DNA of 64,000 nucleotides from contig JACGCK010000079.1 in assembly GCA_014925825.1 (NCBI GenBank), positions 1 to 64,000 of the forward strand, in the 5' to 3' direction. Below the pieces are notes generated by a model, which saw only the letters and a list, made by a program, of their open reading frames with translations, was not told the DNA's origin and did not search any database. This DNA comes from Pholiota molesta. Taxonomy: Eukaryota > Basidiomycota > Agaricomycetes > Agaricales > Strophariaceae. Shown here one piece after another: positions 48,178-59,300 of this stretch. Numbering within the stretch: position 1 is the first letter of the stretch; each line of letters opens with the position of its first letter. Position numbers and translations under genes: made by a program.

Positions 48178-50852
48178 CTACTTGTCAGAAGGCCAAAGGC
48201 GCTTCCATATCGGCTTTTTAGGTGCCTTCCCTTTAGACGATTTTTGTTCGGGTGATGGTGTTAGAAATGTCGGTTTGTAGTTCGCGCATATCGAACAGTC
48301 CGCCTGGTGGGCGTGCTCGGGAACATAAATGCCGCATCTCTAATGAAGAAGCGTACCGCGTCAGTAATCTCGGTAAACCAACATAAACGCTGAATAAGAC
48401 CACATACCCTGATGTATTCTAGAGCAGAATCGGCCATTACCTCCCTTCCTTCACTGATGGGATCGTAAGCGTCGTCCTTGTACTGAACAGCGAGCTCCCA
48501 CAAAAGTCGTGCCAATTTCGGGTCCTCTGGCGCAGCTGCGAGAATCAGCGGAAAGTAAACTAACTCCGCATATCCGATCTTGAGCCACTCTGAATCCGAT
48601 GCAAATTCAGGATCAAAGTAATCCGAGTGCCGTTCGACAACAATTGGAATATGGTCATCACCGCTTTAATATTAATTTGCATAGATGTCAAAATTTGCTG
48701 TACAGGACAACATAGTAGGCATACCTTGAACAAAGTACCTTTACAATCGCTTCCACCAAAATTCCGAACTTGGCTTCATCCGCAAACATGACCCCAGCCC
48801 GAGAAGTGTATGTCAAGAAGTTCTCGATGATGCTGCGTGGATTAAAAATGGGGAAATCCGTATTAGGCGACATCTCTTGGAATAAAAATAATCCTCTGTC
48901 TAGTGTCCTAAGATGAATCGCGTCGGAGAGGGGTAGACTATGAGTCAAGATGTTAAATATGTCCGGCATGTACATCACTGGACATGCATGCAGAACTGAG
49001 AAGGCAGCAGAGATGCAGCACTGGATGAATTCAGGGTACTGTTGGTATCGGTAACGAATCCAGTCGTCGAACTCGTCTCTTAACCGTCGATATAAGTCTC
49101 TATTGGCCTCACCACACTTTCAAAAGTAGCATCATCAGCAACGGCGTATGCAAGAAATAGAGGGCATGTCAGACCTCTGTTTGCAAATGCTCGAAGAAAG
49201 CATCCCACTTTGTACTATAGAACGTTTTTATTGGGATATTCGAAAGGACGGTCGTCAGAGAAAAGTTCTTCAAATCGTTCACAAGCTCTTCCGTATGGGT
49301 GACTTCAAGATAGTGACATATGAATTCGTCCAATATGGCAGAGAATCGATGTTTGTCTTCATACTCCTTTTCTGACGCAGTTGAGATGTACCTCAAGAGA
49401 CTTCGAGCGAGGTCTGTATGTCGTAACCTAACGTCAAGAAAGAAGCGCTCTGTGCGGCTTTTATCCATAAGAAAGTCGTGTAGAGAGGCATGGTACAGAC
49501 GGAGCTTATTGTCTGTGTGGCTGTCCGATGTCGGTACTTGAACGAGTGCATGCATGTCATTGAGGGCAGCCGCAATGTCTCCAGGTTCGTATCCCAAAAG
49601 GGTTTCGATAAAATCAACAGACAGCCGGCCGCTGTAACCAGTTTGCAAGAAGACAAGTGCGAGAATCTCAAGAACTCGAGTTATATCCTCGACAGATGAT
49701 AGGATGAGATCGTATAGAGAATCTAGCTGCGCGAACGGGGTATCCTTTCCGGGATCAGCCAAGCCGCGGATGATTTGGAGCTGCTTCGTTGGATTGCGCC
49801 GCGGAGAATCGATGTATTTCATGACTGTCGAGGCGTAGATAAATTGTCCAGAGGCCTTCCGGACGAGATAGTCGATGTCCTCTTCGCTCGGCCAGGGCGA
49901 TGGAAGGGTGTTGCGGGAGGGGTGTAGATTTCTTATCTCGCTGAATTTCGCGGACAGGAAGATACGGATGTCATGGTCGGGTTTATAATGTTCGTCGAGA
50001 GCCAGTCCCTGCATCAAGGACTGCAGAGGCTCCCTGTTGAACGTTTGTCGAATGGTGTATTCGGGTCGGCTAGCGATGAGGAAAATGAGCGGGATGCGTA
50101 GTTGTTGAATGGATGTGGCAAGAACATGTAGAAGGTCCTTCTGCGCTGTTTCTCCGCGGGCTTCGTCCAAACCATCTATAATAACGAGTCTGGGTTGGGC
50201 GACAGTAATTTGCGTGAGAGCGCCGGCGGCGTCGTTAAGAGGTTTAATAATCAATGCTTGCATCTGGCTCAAGAGCGTACGGGAGAAGACGAGAGGGTCC
50301 TGTTCTACCGCGATTGCGATGTGTGGACGAAGCTCAGGAATTGAGACGGAGAGCTGATAGGATATGGATGCAATGAATCGGGAGGTGTCGTTGCGCCCAA
50401 TGCCGGTGCGAGAAAAGAAAAATGAGGCGACAAGGAGTCCTTCTTTGGCGAAGATCTCAGCGATAGTCTGCGCAATCGCTGTCTTGCCCGACCCCGCTGG
50501 ACCATATATCCACATGATCAACTTCTTGCGAAGTTCTGGGTTCCGTACCCAGTGTTGGATTTCCGCGAGGATCGCCAGGCGTGTCTGGGGATAACATCTC
50601 GGAGGATCGCCTCGCTCGGCCGCATCGTAAAACGCTCCGGCGGCGACGTTCTGTTGGAGGAGATCGAGACCTGCAGAAAATTTAAACACACATGAACAAT
50701 TTATTAAATTCATCGCTTCAACTCTCAGAACGAGCGCGATATGTACCTCGGTTACTGCTGGCTCTTGGGTCTCCGGTGTGGAAATGGGCGTCGCCTTGAA
50801 CGCTTGTAAACTGACCTCCTTCGATTACAGGCTGATACGCTCTGTTGAACAT
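48178..50852 (-). CDS. NACHT-type NLR-like NTPase, copy 3 (803 aa)
   Basis: Exons 50852-50747, 50670-49175, 49116-48725, 48663-48408 and 48339-48178. Exons 2-5 have the same lengths as the other copies; exon 1 is 3 bp shorter (MFNRAYQPVIEGGQFTSVQG). Walker A is GPAGSGKT, Walker B is LVIIDGLDEA. About six amino-acid differences from copy 2 in the largest exon (for example LRPHIA, LPSPW, LDVRLR). The first intron and exon 1 are much more diverged than exons 2-5, which suggests that homogenisation stopped near the exon 2 start. It may be transcribed from a different upstream region from copies 1 and 2, being head to head with the Mpv17-family gene (281 bp apart). Confidence 0.87.
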
Positions 50853-51133
50853 CGCGCAGCGCGGACGGCACAGACTGATTGGAGAACGATGAGAGGATTG
50901 TTACTGATGATCGATAATCACAGCCTCAATGTTATTATTGACCATCGCGGTGGCATGAGAATCCGGAGGGCTTTTGAGGGCCTTGGTGCTTTTTGGGTTG
51001 TTCCCGGGTTTCCGGCGGCTGTGTAATGAAGTTGCTTATGTTTGCCATCAGCCTCCCAGATTCGGTGATGCGCTCCGCGTCGTGGCAGAGAGTCCTCTTG
51101 CAGTTTTGACACTCACTTGACGATACCCCAGAG

Positions 51134-52379
51134 ATGGCACATCTCCTGCGCGCATACAAGTATGTACGTCCAATCCAATTTGAATCTTGACTACTAGTGT
51201 CGGCCATGGGAGCGGAAATCTTGGACTTTGCGTCGAACGATGTGAAGTGAGAGATACGCCACGAAGACCTTGAGCTTATCTGCCCACTACGAGGTTGCTC
51301 CTGCGTGTGCGCCTCGCTTCGTCTTGAAGCCCACCATTATACCATGATGATTTTGCTGAAACATTTCTTGCAGTGCGGCGTTGATTCGGCGACCCATGGT
51401 GACCCAATCAGTCACTGCTGCAGTTCTCTTCGGTGCTGGGGACATCGTGGCTCAGCAGGCGATCGAGGGGAAGGGGAAGAACCATGATGTGCGTACACTA
51501 TTTCTCTGAGGCTGAAGCATATCTCATTTATGTGTCGCACTTTGTTGTACAGTTTTTGCGGACTGCACGATTAACGTTTTACGGAGGTATGTAAAATTTG
51601 TTTTCCATGTCTTCCTCTCCTATAGTTCTTGTTCTTTACAGGCGCTCTATTCGGTCCTGCCATGACAACATGGTACGCCTTCCTCAATCGTGTCAAGTTT
51701 CCCAGTCCCACAAAGGCCCTCATTTATAGAGTCGGTCGTCTGTTTATGCCTTGCACGACTGCTACTGACGGAACCTGTTTAGGTGTGGTTAGACCAGGCA
51801 CTGCTTACTCCGGGTACGTTTCTTCCCTTCCATTGCGAGCCGTTCTGATGATTTGCTTGCGTTACCAGTGGCCGTCGGATTTTTCTACAGCTCGATGAGT
51901 GTGTTGGAAGGCAAACCGGAGGAAGCCGTTGAGCGTGTTCAAGCGGTAAGCCCTACTTTATTGCACTCATATGTCAAAAATACTGACGGCCTACCTGCTC
52001 GTACATGTAGGCTTACGTCCCAACGCTCATACGTAACTGGTACGCCTCCTCATCCCCACCATGCACTCTGCCTTCGTCTTCGCCGACTAATTTCTGGCTT
52101 TACAGGGGCGTTTTCATCCCTACACAGATCATCAACTTCTCCCTGACACCACCGCATCTGCGCTTCGTCGTTGTGAGCATTGTCAGCTTGTTCTGGAGTG
52201 CGTTTCCTTTCATTCTGCAGCTATTTTGCCTCGTCGCATATGCTAACTTATTCATTTGCTTCCAACCCATTCGATCAGATACCTACCTAAGTGCTTCCAA
52301 CGCAAGCCTTGATCCAGCCCAGTCCGCCCCCGCCGAGTCAGAAGAATCAAGAGCGGAGAAGTTGGATACCGTCGATTAA
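51134..52379 (+). CDS. Mpv17/PMP22-family integral membrane protein (197 aa)
   Basis: Nine exons: 51134-51159, 51374-51488, 51553-51586, 51642-51730, 51783-51813, 51869-51945, 52011-52039, 52106-52197, 52279-52379. The joined frame starts MAHLLRAYNAALIRRP and ends at TAA. The family hallmarks are clear: RRPMVTQSVTAAVLFGAGD, then FYGGALFGPAMTTWYAFL, VWLDQALLTPVAVGFFY, and the C-terminal NWGVFIPTQIINFSLTPP followed by FVVVSIVSLFWNTYLS. The family (Mpv17, PMP22, yeast Sym1) comprises ~200-residue four-helix proteins of the mitochondrial inner or peroxisomal membrane. The length fits. The first intron is unusually long (214 bp), so an extra small exon cannot be excluded. Confidence 0.92.
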
Positions 52380-54627
52380 CCGGTCGTGGAGACAGCTCGC
52401 TCGAGCGCCTTGCCTTTGTCCGTCACCGGCAGTGGTGAGGCACCCTGAGTATGAGGGGGTACCATATACGTGCAGCCTGTATGCATCAGGGAGCGGACAC
52501 GTCCTCACCGCGTGGCGCATACGCCTTAGACTGTAGACGTGCATTGGATAGATTACTTGCTAGCTATAGGTGCCTCAAGTGGGGCCGCGTGTCCCGTGCG
52601 GTTGGGTGTGGTATGATTCGTTGTAGTAAAAGCGCCTGGGGTCGGTTCTGGCCTATCTTGAGGACATAGTTAGGCGTTGGTCTTGGAGACAGGGCGCCAG
52701 GGCCCAGCAGCCGCTTGGGTGTTTATATTTGAGGATGGGTGGGTTATGTGAGGTTCGATGCCGTGATACCCTTGTCGAACGATCGGCGACGCGCAATGTG
52801 CGCATCACTCATGTGCAAGAGATGTGTCTGATTCCCTGCATTGCTCCACCGAAATTGCTCTGAAGAAGGCGATGGTACATAAGCGAATGAAATGATGATC
52901 CTGATATGAATGCACAGAGATGCACAGAGATGCACCTTCCACAATGTGCATCGAGCAACTGTCGTGATGCGGTGATGGCCGCGGCGGCGGTTGACGTTCA
53001 TCTGGGCGATTTTTCTGTTCATCGCACCCACGCAAAGGCGCACACGGTGTGCACAGTGATTAAATGTTGTTTTCCTTACATATTGCAGTCATATTTGCGA
53101 TGCGGCGTGGTTGTGTGCGTTGTTGACGCAGGCGAATAAGATGGTGCGTCATTGGGTGATGCTGTCAAGACGCTGTTCACCATCGCTTTCAATCTTCACA
53201 CTGTCAAAATCAAGGCAAGGCGCGAGGTTGCAACCAGCTATATGGTATATTCAGACGCATTTACGACTCTACAGAACTCCAGAAATTCAGGATATTGTGA
53301 ACCTCCTTCCGCTATCCTAAATCGGGGCGGTAGATATGAACAACAACGTTGATGCCGTTGCAAGAAGTATTATAAGTATGTGGATGATATTTCGATGTTA
53401 CCAGGTCAATACAAGACTACTGTCATGGTGTATTTCGGCAGACATAATTAGACGTACAGCTATGTCGATGATAGTTGAATATATATTAATCTTACACAAT
53501 GGCAGTTGGTGATCCAAGGCTGGACCAAATCATTCTTCCTTTTTCCTCCCATTTTTTCTTCGTTCGTTACTTCACGCATTGAGGAGTGCCCACTGTCCCC
53601 AACTTGGCTTCCAAAGCGTACTTGTAGACTCGAAGTCTGGAAGTAAGCATTTGATCAAAAACATAAAACATCCGGCACCGCTCGCTGCTTTTTCGTTGCC
53701 GTACATACATACATCCTGAAATCTGATCCAACCCTGAATTTATACAATTTCCATCTCTCTCCCGTTCGTCATACCCCAGTGACCACCCTCCTGCCTGCCA
53801 GCGGTGCACTTACCACTTTCGCTCTTTCACCGCTTTCCTCTGGGTCGGATTTATAGCTCATACCCCTATCTTATCACCCCTCGACAGGAAGAAGGTACCG
53901 CTTTCGTACCAGTCCGCGGATTAGGCAACTCCTTATACGGTCGGCTCTCATATTCAACTGACGCCCATCTCATATACGCCACACGCCTTCGGCAGTGGGG
54001 TTGACACGTTCGCTTCCTTCACCAGCACACGCTTTCCTTACACTCCTTTTCCTTCCCTGCACTCCCCGTTGTGCGTCACCGCCAGCCTTGAGGAGCCCCA
54101 ATCCGTCTGCTTCCCCCACCCTCGAACTTTGATTGGCAGCAGAAGACGCGCTTCTTACTCCCAGGCTCATTCATTGACAGTGCCGCAGCGACCGCCGCCG
54201 AAATTTTTGCTGTTTGCTGGGAGCTGTCCAGCTGCTTTCGTGCTTGTCGACTGGATCTGCTGTGCTGTGGGGTTTGATCATCGCTCAGTTCTCCGGAATC
54301 GCATCCGACAATTGGGTTCAATTGATTGGGTATTTTCGACCGAGCGCGGTTATACATTGACAGCCTCTTCCGTCTTCGCCACTGCGGTCTGTCGCCCTTT
54401 GGCTTCCTCGTCAGTTCGGGGAAATAGAATAGATTCGAAGGTTTACTGCTGGCGGAATTTGAATTGGATTAGAGGGTGCGCTGGGTATTCTTCAAGGGAC
54501 TATTTAGGTGAGTAAAGCACAGATTGACTTCTATGCTCTTGTACCGCTTTACTGCGATGTTAATCGCGCTTTCTAGCCCCAATTAACTTGCCATATTCAT
54601 CCGCACAAAATATATCTTTAACGAACG
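52380..54627. other. Long intergenic region
   Basis: About 2.2 kb with no supported gene. A 148-residue frame at 54069-54515 and a 93-residue frame on the other strand overlap it, and neither has motifs. A 10 bp motif, ATGCACAGAG, is directly repeated at about 52910-52932. Confidence 0.5.
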
Positions 54628-55705
54628 ATGCCCCGACTCAATTTCTACGCGCGACTTGGTATTCAGCCCGATTCGACGTTCGATGCTCCACATAAATTCG
54701 TCACTTCACCCATTTTCCGCTCCCCTATTCTGTTCGCGTCGATACGACTGACTATCGCGCTGTATACTGCCACCACTCTCCTTGTAACGCTGATTTGGAA
54801 GGCCGTGGTTACCCATGATGCGAAGAGGTGCTTGTTTCCTCATCACTTTGATTCGAATCTCACTAACCTAATGCCGTTACAGTTACTTTTCGTTCTTCAC
54901 ATATCTCACTTATATTGGGTTATGCGCCTACTATTTCGCCGCTGGTGTTCAAACTATCACGTATGCTTTGTATTGGAGAAGGGCGGGCGCGGGCGTGGGC
55001 TACCCTCTCCAGCGATGGCCGAGGATATTGCAGGCACTACATGTGGTGCTACACTCCACCATCGTCACCTTTCGTTCGTATTTCATTATGATCGTGGTTT
55101 TCGATATAAAACTGATGGTGCCGTTTATTAGCCATTGTGGTTACGATCGTGTTTTGGTCGCTACTGGCTGATCCAACCACCTTCGCAAATACCTTCTCAG
55201 GTGCGCAGATTGATATCGCATCACGATTTATTTTTGACTCGCTATTAGCATGGTCAAATCTTTCCGTCCATGCATTGAACACAGTTTTCGCATCTATCGA
55301 AATCTTGGGTTCGAACTCACCCCCTCCGCCATGGATCACGCTCCCTATCTGCCTGATTCTCCTCGCGTGCTACCTGGGAGTGGCATATATCACTCACGTA
55401 ACCCAGGGCATATATAGTGCGTCCTTCGAATTACCTTCGCTTCCTATTGTAACGTTTTATTTCCAGCCTACTCATTCCTTGACCCGAAGAAACAAGGAGC
55501 CAAGTTGGCCGCCTACATCATCGGTATCGCCGTCGCCGAAATTATCGTCTTCTGTATCATTCGAGGGATCATGGTACTGCGCCAGCGCTGGGCAGTGCGA
55601 AGTGGGAGGGTCCTTGCGGTTGAGAGTGAGAGAACGATGGAAATCGAAGAAGGATGGGAGGAAGTCGAGAGCCCTTCGACTGCGAAGGTGGGTAATGGAG
55701 TCTGA
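54628..55705 (+). CDS. Multi-pass membrane protein, possibly FAR-17a/AIG1-like (288 aa)
   Basis: Exons 54628-54827, 54883-55073, 55132-55200, 55249-55416 and 55467-55705 join in frame to TGA. It starts MPRLNFYARLG. About six hydrophobic segments are seen: ASIRLTIALYTATTLLVTLI; YLTYIGLCAYYFAAG; IVVTIVFWSLLA; a segment around WSNLSVHALNTVF; LPICLILLACYLGVAYI; and AYIIGIAVAEIIVF. The WSN..HALN pattern and the topology recall the FAR-17a/AIG1 family (lipid hydrolases of internal membranes), but I place it there only tentatively. The hydrophilic C-terminal tail is acidic. Typical single-copy neighbourhood. Confidence 0.8.
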
Positions 55706-55927
55706 TCTGGGGTAGAAGGTCAAGCGCTTTAAATACCCAAGAGCTCCGACTTGTATGTGTTGACGAAGCGCTTCGCTCATAGGTGCTGAATGGATCGGCC
55801 ACATCACAGGTGTTGATCGCGACTGGTACAACTTCAGGCACTTAGGAAGTTTACTGTTTCGGTCAAGGATTTAACGTCATACATTATTTTGTGCCTGTAA
55901 TCTAACCACAACATGTACTCTCTGCGC

Positions 55928-56686
55928 CTACGAGTTGAACATATGGATAGTAGAGCCACTGAAACTGCTTCCGCCATTATGATACCTTGCGGTAGTCCAG
56001 ACAGTACCATCCGGCTTACGCTTGGCGCTACCGATGTACATCCTAGTGAGCCATCCACGACTATAAAGCCATGATTATTGCCACATACCTGACTTCGGCA
56101 TGCTTGAACTGCTGCATCTCCGGGTTCTTTTGCCAGTATTTCTTGGTCTGCTTGTGCGCCACCTTACCCAGCTCTGCCTCGTGGGGTGAACCGGCCTTCC
56201 ACTTGGCCTCGACGTGATAGTCAGGGCCGTTCTCGATCTTGGCTACCTTCGCGCGATGTACGTTGATTTGCTTGTTCATCTTGTGCTGTTCCTTCCAGAT
56301 CTTTCGTTGCTTGCGCTCCGCTTCCTCAGCTGGAGTGCCCGGCTTCGTTTTGAGAAAAGGAATCCTAAGACGAGGAGCGTATCAGCGACCATTCAAACAG
56401 GCATATGGGTGAATTGAGAATTCAAATTGGGGGATGTTGCTTACTTGTCCTTCCAACCACGCGCTGCAAGATCCTCCTCGAAGTTGGACCGAACGAAGAG
56501 TTCATTGTCTATGGGGAAAGCCTCGCGTGCCTATACGCATTTGCGTTAGTCTTTGCAGAAGAATGATTCGCAAAAAGACGTTACCACAAGGTCTTCAGCG
56601 TTGTAGCCATTGACAGGGTATGCCGACGTGTAGGCGATGTACGAAAGCAACACCGGTAGAAAAGAAACGGAGAAGGAGAGTTTCAT
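55928..56686 (-). CDS. Small secreted protein (192 aa)
   Basis: Exons 56686-56585, 56530-56445, 56364-56089 and 56042-55928 join in frame to TAG. The MKLSF start gives a clear signal peptide (KLSFSVSFLPVLLSYIAYTS); an upstream in-frame ATG at 56740 would bury it. The mature part is charged and helical in the middle (EEAERKQRKIWKEQHKMNKQ) and has no cysteines. The last exon encodes MYIGSAKRKPDGTVWTT.. and is supported by a GTATGT donor and CTAG acceptor; reading through the intron would end after seven codons. No known domain is recognised. Confidence 0.75.
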
Positions 56687-57118
56687 GATGTCAATGAATC
56701 TGAGTGAATAGGGCGACGAAGTGCGATGATATGGTAGCACGAAATCGAGGTCAACTCGATTCTGGAAAGGTAGGGTAAAGAGACCTGCTCTGAGGAAACC
56801 ATCGATCTCTTGGGCGCTTTATATATCCTGGGCCACGCCGCCCTTTGGACAGTTCCGGGATATTTGAAATTCGAATACATAGATGGAGCTTCAAAGTATG
56901 CGGAAAATAGTTGAGGCCAAGCTACATAAGGCCCCCGGACAATACCAGGAAAGGCCCGAGGCCAATCCGGACAAAATTTTGGGTTTTTGACCGTCTAGGC
57001 CGGAGGTGAGTCCGGACAAAAATGAAGCGAAAAAGGGCCCATGTTCGATCCCTTGTCCAGACATTTGTTGGGTATTTAGGACAGGGATTGATTCAATTTC
57101 CGGACATAATTAAGACAG
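56687..57118. other. Spacer with repeated TCCGGACAAAA motifs
   Basis: Two copies of TCCGGACAAAA lie near 56966 and 57014. Related CCGGACA words continue to 57105. It may be the body of the tRNA-like element that follows. Confidence 0.4.
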
Positions 57119-57182
57119 ATCGAGGGCTCGAACCCCAGACATCGTTAGATCCAACATCCTAACCACTTTACCATAGAGTAAT
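57119..57182 (-). repeat. tRNA-like sequence, probable SINE head or tRNA pseudogene
   Basis: Read on the minus strand, TGGTAAAGTGG (57173-57163) fits the Pol III A-box and GGTTCGAGCCC (57134-57124) fits the B-box, with a spacing of 28 bp. The acceptor stem does not pair and the anticodon stem is poor, so it is not a working tRNA. Confidence 0.6.
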
Positions 57183-57244
57183 TCACAAAATATTGTATAG
57201 CTATTCTCTGTTCCTTTGAGACATCTGTATATACCAAATTTGTG

Positions 57245-57252
57245 CCCAATAC
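57245..57252 (+). repeat. Left target-site duplication of the hAT-type element
   Basis: CCCAATAC, repeated exactly at 58180-58187. Confidence 0.85.
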
Positions 57253-58179
57253 TAGTGAATGACACGGGTAACCCATGGGTACCAGGAGGCCGACCCGTAC
57301 CCCTACCCGCGAAAAACCGTACCCGCGAGCATGGGTAGGGGTTTCGGCGGGTTTGGGTAGCGGGTGTGACGGGTTTCGAGGGTCTCGAAACCCGCCCGGG
57401 TCAGTGCCGTGGGTGAGCTCCTTCAAGCGTCTGCATACCGCAGAGGCTGCAATTGCAGCACTCGTTGTGTATGCAGACGGCTGACGAGCCGCCCTGGTAC
57501 CATCCGCCGTCCTCGTCTGCGTTGTCCACAGTTGGCGGCGTCGTTGTCGGGTGGTTGGCGGCATCCGCCATGCCATCCGCCGTGATTGCGCTGTCCGCTG
57601 TCGTTGTGCGTCCGCCGGGTGGTCGTTATGCTGGTGTCAGGGGATGGGTTGTGAATGGGCAGGGCTGTCGCTGTTGGCGGCCATGGTAGATGGGGGGTGG
57701 GAGCGGCGCACACCGTCGCCGTCGCCAGCCGTATCCTGCAAGGGGGGAGTTTGAGATGGGGGTGGATGGGACGGACTTGGACGCACCTGTTGGATCTCCC
57801 GCTCCCGGGTCTTCCCTTTGCTTTCCAGCGCCCATTTCCTTCGCCTTCTGTCGTCCTCGGTCGTCGTCGTCCATGTGTCGTCCGCCATCTAGCCGGCCCA
57901 CATCCCTTATTGAAGGGGAGGGGCACGCGGCCGTGAGGAAGGGTGGAGAAATCGAAATCAACGAAGTTGTTTCGTTGATTTCGACTTCAATCTCCGCTTT
58001 AATCGAGCTACATTGGGCGGCATTGAGCGGCCGCGGGCGGCCCGCGAGTGGCCGCGCACCCGCGCGACCCGCGACTGGGGGTACGGGTTGAGGCTGGGTG
58101 AGGAAGCCAGACCCCAACCCGTACCCGGCAAACCCATGGCTCAAACCCGCACGGGTTTGAAAACCCGTGTCAATCACTA
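57253..58179. mobile_element. Non-autonomous hAT-type element (927 bp)
   Basis: The ends are inverted: TAGTGAATGACACGGGT on the left and TAGTGATTGACACGGGT read inward from the right. They are flanked by the perfect 8 bp duplication CCCAATAC. An 8 bp duplication with TAGTG-type ends is the hallmark of the hAT superfamily. The subterminal zones are full of GGGTTT/AAACCC and GGGTAC words, which may be transposase-binding sites. The interior is GC-rich, and open frames in it have no domain, so it is mobilised in trans if at all. Part of the interior resembles 1720-1800 inside the foldback-like element. Confidence 0.88.
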
Positions 58180-58187
58180 CCCAATAC
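58180..58187 (+). repeat. Right target-site duplication of the hAT-type element
   Basis: CCCAATAC, identical to 57245-57252. Confidence 0.85.
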
Positions 58188-58228
58188 CCATATTTTGAAG
58201 TTGTCGGACGTCGTAGTATGCAAATTGC

Positions 58229-58498
58229 ATGATACTAAATAACTGTACTTATCAAACATCGTCTTTCACTACTCGCTACACCAATATGATTGACGACATC
58301 GACGCAAATTTACTGGCACCATTTGACGAGCAACAATGGATTGGCGCTGGATTGAAGTACGACACCCTAAAATTGCCGCTGTTCGTTCTTTCAGAACTCG
58401 AAAAATGGACGACACCTCCGGAAGGCTTTCTGCATTCAGCAAATCTACCCAGTCCAAATATACATGTCTCAGACATTATCCAGGTACCTACATGCCAC
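58229..58498 (+). pseudogene. Ulp1-like protease gene, 5' part, cut by the palindromic element
   Basis: The open frame (possible start MIDDIDANLLAPFDE at 58287) ends in ..VSDIIQVPTC and is then interrupted. Removing the inserted element and one copy of its 7 bp target duplication makes this frame continue directly into the part at 61890. Earlier exons could lie beyond the hAT-type element at 57253-58179. Confidence 0.7.
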
Positions 58499-58924
58499 GG
58501 TATCGTGTAACACATCACATTGGCTAACTACATTGTATCGTTTGTCACGGTTCCACTGGTCAACACTGGCCAGTCCTGCATTGTACCATGTAACACGGCA
58601 CACTGTCCAGGGGACATTGTACCGTTGGGAACAGTTCTACAGTATACTGTACACATGTTAATACCATGCGGCATCATATTTTCCGATGCAGCGGCATCCC
58701 TCTTTCGAGGTGCGGCGTCATCCAGATGTGAAAGCGGCGTCATATATATGCCTTTTAAAAATATACATCAGGCGGAAATGCTAAAAAAACTTCGGCATCA
58801 TGTGAATACTATTGATATAGGATTGCAATAGGATGCCGATTTTTTTTCGGCATCCAATATCCATATAATGTCTGGTGAGCATAGGATGCCACAAAAATGT
58901 GGCGTCATGTACTGATATTGGATG

Positions 58925-59300
58925 TAGGATGCCGCATTTTTTCGGCATCATGCAAATGTAAATTTGATAGGATGCCGCATTTTTTCGGCATCATGCAAAT
59001 ATAAATTTGATAGGATGCCGCATTTTTGCGGCATTATGCAAATTGGATGGGGGTAGGATGCCGCATTTTTTCGGCATCATGCAAATATAAATTTGATAGG
59101 ATGCCACATTTTCCCGGCATCATGCAAATATAAATTTGATAGGATGCCGCATTTTTTCGGTGTCATGCAAATGTAAATTTGATAGGATGCTGCATTTTTT
59201 TGGCGTCATGCAAATGTAAATTTGATAGGATGCCACATTCTTTCGGCATCATGCAAATATGAATTTGATAGGATGCCGCATTTTTTCAGCATCATGCTAT
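58925..59300 (+). repeat. Left array of about nine ~43 bp units with internal palindromes
   Basis: The unit core is GATGCCGCATTTTTTCGGCA, a short hairpin (ATGCCG/CGGCAT around a T-run), followed by CATGCAAATATAAATTTGAT. Some units show compensating-type changes in the stem (for example GTGGCATC). Confidence 0.85.

Larger units (their letters stand above)
47874..51025 (+). repeat. Segmental duplication unit 3 (partial, about 3.2 kb)
   Basis: It carries only the relic, the NLR-like gene and about 170 bp of its 5' region. Similarity to units 1 and 2 fades at about 51025, just 108 bp before the Mpv17-family start codon. Confidence 0.85.

Noticed and set aside
54069..54515. 148-residue frame upstream of the multi-pass membrane protein
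   Set aside because: No motif, an overlapping opposite frame of similar quality, and no splice link to a neighbour.
57119..57182. Functional tRNA gene
   Set aside because: A- and B-boxes are good, but the acceptor stem does not pair and the anticodon stem is mismatched.
57423..57926. 167-residue frame inside the hAT-type element
   Set aside because: Low-complexity Arg/Pro/Thr composition, overlaps other long frames, and has no hAT transposase motif.
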